From Trichoderma breve (Eukaryota; Ascomycota; Sordariomycetes; Hypocreales; Hypocreaceae): DNA of 64,000 nt. Of this stretch, positions 61,189 to 64,000 are shown piece by piece (positions within the stretch are counted from its first letter, which is position 1; the number at the start of each line of letters is the position of its first letter). The notes beneath the pieces are model-generated. The model saw nothing but the letters and a program-made list of their open reading frames with translations. It was not told where the DNA came from and ran no database searches. The stretch covers positions 1,922,001-1,986,000 of the forward strand of contig NC_079234.1 in NCBI RefSeq assembly GCF_028502605.1. The letters run 5' to 3'. Made by a program: the position numbers and the translations under genes.

Positions 61189-62804
61189 TCATGTCCAGTC
61201 GAGGCCGTCAACTTCTTGCTCTCGCTCTTGCTCCCGCTCGTCCTCAAGAAGGCGAGGCTGCCGAGCAATGCTGCTCGAAATTTCCTGCATCTTATCATGC
61301 AGAATTTGGAGCTTAATATTATCGCCACCGCCCCGGAAACATGTCAAAAACTCAGAAAGGCGGTTCAAAACATCTCGTGGACCAACATTCATCAGTTGCT
61401 TGCCCTGAAATGTCGAGGGCAGACATAGCAAGATGTCAGCCAGTGACATTGCCACTTCAAACAACTTCATTTCCTAAGAGAAGATTATGTTAGTCGCAGA
61501 TCACCTGAAGCCAAACTAATTACTACATACCATCCCGAGGCCGTGTGCTTCAATGACAGACCGAGGAAACCTGTCAATGTTCTGAACAACATTTCGCGCG
61601 ATCTGATCCGGGAAAGACAAGCTGAGACCTTCATCTGCTGCGTTGGGCAGAAGATTGATGTAATACATGGATGTTTTCCACAGAACGACTCTCATCCATT
61701 GTTGTGTCAGGAGAAAATCTGCTCTCTGCAGGTCGGTGGAATTCCAAGAAGCTTGCTGAACTCCCCTTAGGCGAGCATGCATGGCGGCAAAATACTCGTG
61801 TGTTTGCGAAGATCCATCGCCATCCATGGCATTAGCAAAGCTCTGGAATAGTTTACTCAGACTGATGAAGGCGAATAGAATCGGGGGATTCTCATCCACC
61901 TCAAGTTCAGGTAAATCAGGATCAAGCTGTAGTATCCTTGGAAAGTCAAATCGTGTAGTGTGACCTCTGGAGTGTATCATATATCTGTTAGTGGCCTTCT
62001 GGGTTGGACTAGGATAAGAGGTTCTATTCACCTTTCCGTTACAAATAATAGCCAGATTGTGCGCAAATGCCGCTGAGCCTCAAGTTTAGGGAGGTTTGCA
62101 TAATGACCCGCCTTATCGAGGCTCAGCATCTGCGCAAATGTGATTGCTTCTCGTAGCAGCATGGCTCCCTTTCGAATATGGCCGCGGTTTGCATATGATA
62201 CGTGTAAAAAGAATGAAGTTAGTAAAACGCTGATGGATGGATGTTCTAGGTAATCCAGCTCATGCCTCGCTCTTGAGGATTCGGAAGCCATGAATGCGCC
62301 ATCATCCCCTCCAAACCGGCCAAGTGCTTCATGAGATGCAGGCTTGAGTTGTGCTATGGTGACTGCACTGACTGCTGCGGCGAGGGCATATGCTTCGATG
62401 TCGGTGGAGTCCCGGAGTCGGTTGAGGAGAGTCTCTATGTTGACAACGGGCCAGACGGGATATAGAGCTTGCTGATAAAGGCCAAGATAATGTTCAAACG
62501 CGGAAGACGGGACGCGATTCATGCCAGGGTAGATGTGAGGCTGAGTTGACGGCTGTGAATAGGTATCGCCATCGGACACGGGAATTGGGGCTTTTCTATT
62601 AATCATCGTCGCTTCCATTGCCGACTTATTATTTAACAGAGCTTCCCGTTTCCTTTGTGCCCAGGGCCCCTTCGGGCCGGCCTTCAGCTTCCTCCTCTCG
62701 GCCACGCATTGGATAGAGAGGCTCTGGCATCGTTTACATGGCAACCCCCGATCACATCTCACCTTTCGAGCTGCACATGCATCACAGGCCCTGTCCCGAG
62801 CCAT
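61189..62804 (-). CDS. Zn2Cys6 transcription factor, sugar-regulator-like
   Basis: Three exons (62804-62032, 61966-61531, 61473-61189) give 497 residues. The zinc cluster lies directly at the N-terminus: CDACAARKVRCDRGLPCKRC...C, Cx2Cx6Cx5Cx2Cx6C. A basic linker (GPKGPWAQRKREALL) follows. The helical regulatory domain has PSSAFEHYLGLYQQALYPVWPVVN and VSVLLTSFFLHVSYANRG-like segments, resembling maltose/MAL-activator-type regulators. The C-terminus is Glu/Arg-rich (EDEREQEREQEVDG). It is divergent from an MFS sugar transporter starting at 63684, the layout of MAL loci; control of that transporter is the likely role (inference). Confidence 0.92.
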
Positions 62805-63683
62805 CTTTAAGTCCGATTCGGGTCGTATTCATCACAAGGAGGTGCAAGATGCGAAGAATCTGGTGGCTCCAGCTTCACTTGGCTTCATCTTGGCTACGAT
62901 ATTGAGTTTGATGCTAGTCTGTTGCCACGTCCTGTGGGGGCGTTAGACCCCAGCACTGTGGAGAATCTGATGCGGGGATGCCATACGATGAGATGTGATT
63001 GAATCTCGTGCCTGGCATCGTGTGTACCTGACATTAGATGGGAGAGTGGGTGGGATGCAAGATGTAGGCCAGAACCGCTGATGCTTCTCATCCGTAACAT
63101 CTTCATCCCAACTCATGTTCAGTTATCCAGTTTTCAGATTCCAGCGGACAACTAATCAATAAATGGGGTCGTTTCAAATCCCTCAATCCGTGTGGTGTTA
63201 AATTCATCGCGCCATAGACTAAGAGTTAGGTGACCGTATGAAGGCGAGTCAGCGCTGCCATCAAAGATGACCGCCTCTTCTTTCTAATTTAGCTCCGATT
63301 CTGCTTACGCGCGGAAAGATTTTTGACGGCGCGGAAAGATTTTCTAGCTCCCAATTCACATGATTGAGTCCACTGAGCTTCGTTTCTCAACTTCAGACCT
63401 ACATCTCAACGGGGCGCTATCACCGAATGCTGGCAAGGCGACAGCTACGTCGTCTCAACGAGGCATGGCCTAGTACCCTTCGTGGTAGTTTTGAACAACC
63501 GGAGCATGGTTCGGCGAAGACGTGATGGCCGCTTGAATCACTCAATAGCAGATATTGCTTTCTTCCAATGCCCCGGGTGAAGATCGCTCAGCAGCTAAGT
63601 TCGAGTATATATACTCGACAATATCCAACAATATTGCAAATACAGTCGCAGGCTCTTCAGCTCAGAATTCAGCGCTTCCAACA
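62805..63683. promoter_or_regulatory. Divergent promoter between sugar-type regulator and sugar transporter
   Basis: 879 bases between divergent starts. A duplicated GCGCGGAAAGATTTT-like motif occurs at 63310-63324 and 63330-63345. CGG triplets are present, but no clear paired operator was found. Confidence 0.45.
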
Positions 63684-63933
63684 ATGGCACTATCATTTCT
63701 TCGAGAAAACCGATTCGTTCGGCACTTTACCCCTCGGCTGGCACTCTCTGTCGCTCTGATTGCCCTGTCTACCTTCAACTATGGCTTTGATAACCAGGGG
63801 ATTGCTACAAGTCAAGCGATGCTGGCATATAAGAAGCAATTCGGAGATTTTAACCCAAAAACCAACACATATGCCATACCCACCTACTACCTGTCTCTTC
63901 TGAACAGCCTCAACTTCATTGGCTTCGCTGTTG
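63684..63933 (+). CDS. MFS sugar transporter, first exon (gene cut by window end)
   Basis: N-terminal fragment of 83 codons plus one base, ending at a GTATGT donor at 63934. After a short cytosolic start, TM1 holds IALSTFNYGFDNQGIATSQAM, whose YGFDNQG replaces the usual GYDQG of hexose carriers. Then comes an extracellular loop with FNPKTNTYAIPTYYLSLLNS and the start of TM2. The sequence resembles maltose/alpha-glucoside or hexose permeases of ascomycetes. The remaining exons lie beyond 64000. Pairing with the divergent MAL-like regulator suggests a disaccharide carrier; this is inference. Confidence 0.82.
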
Positions 63934-64000
63934 GTATGTCGATATACATCACTACACATGGTGATAATAAGAACGCGATGTATCTAATGCATCATCACTT

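Overview
The window is filamentous-fungal nuclear DNA, most likely from a Trichoderma species. Genes are interrupted by short GT-AG introns of about 50-120 bases. Zn2Cys6 regulators, MFS transporters and secreted carbohydrate-active enzymes dominate. The GH11 xylanase at 32178-32936 and its promoter closely resemble Trichoderma reesei xyn1, with enough differences to suggest another species. I see no bacterial features, CRISPR array or intact transposon. All exon boundaries were worked out by hand from splice signals and reading-frame continuity. The coding sequences listed as complete close in frame, except where stated.

Left part (1-18 kb): a DAL5/TNA1-type MFS carrier is divergent from an isocitrate lyase/PEP mutase-family lyase. 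Next come a Zn2Cys6 regulator, a maleylacetate reductase and an HD-type cyanamide hydratase. A compact plus-strand group follows: Zn2Cys6 regulator, DHDPS-family aldolase, MFS sugar or sugar-acid transporter. It looks like a small catabolic cluster.

Middle (18-45 kb): gene-poor DNA with secreted enzymes spaced far apart. These are a lysozyme-like GH23-type protein, a GH28 endopolygalacturonase, the GH11 xylanase with recognisable Xyr1 and Cre1 sites, an HxxxD acyltransferase, a rhodopsin-like 7-TM membrane protein with an in-frame TGA near its end, an alpha/beta hydrolase, a GH39-like glycosidase and a GH16 glucanase-like enzyme. This is a plant- or fungal-wall-degrading neighbourhood.

Right part (46-64 kb): a Zn2Cys6 regulator is divergent from a DHA1 MFS exporter. 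After them lie an unrecognised 408-residue protein with Lys-rich and Asp/Glu-rich tracts, an S53 sedolisin protease, a heme-thiolate peroxidase, an intron-bearing tRNA-Gly(GCC), a type I sulfatase with an unusual active-site signature, and a Zn2Cys6 regulator divergent from an MFS sugar transporter cut by the window edge.
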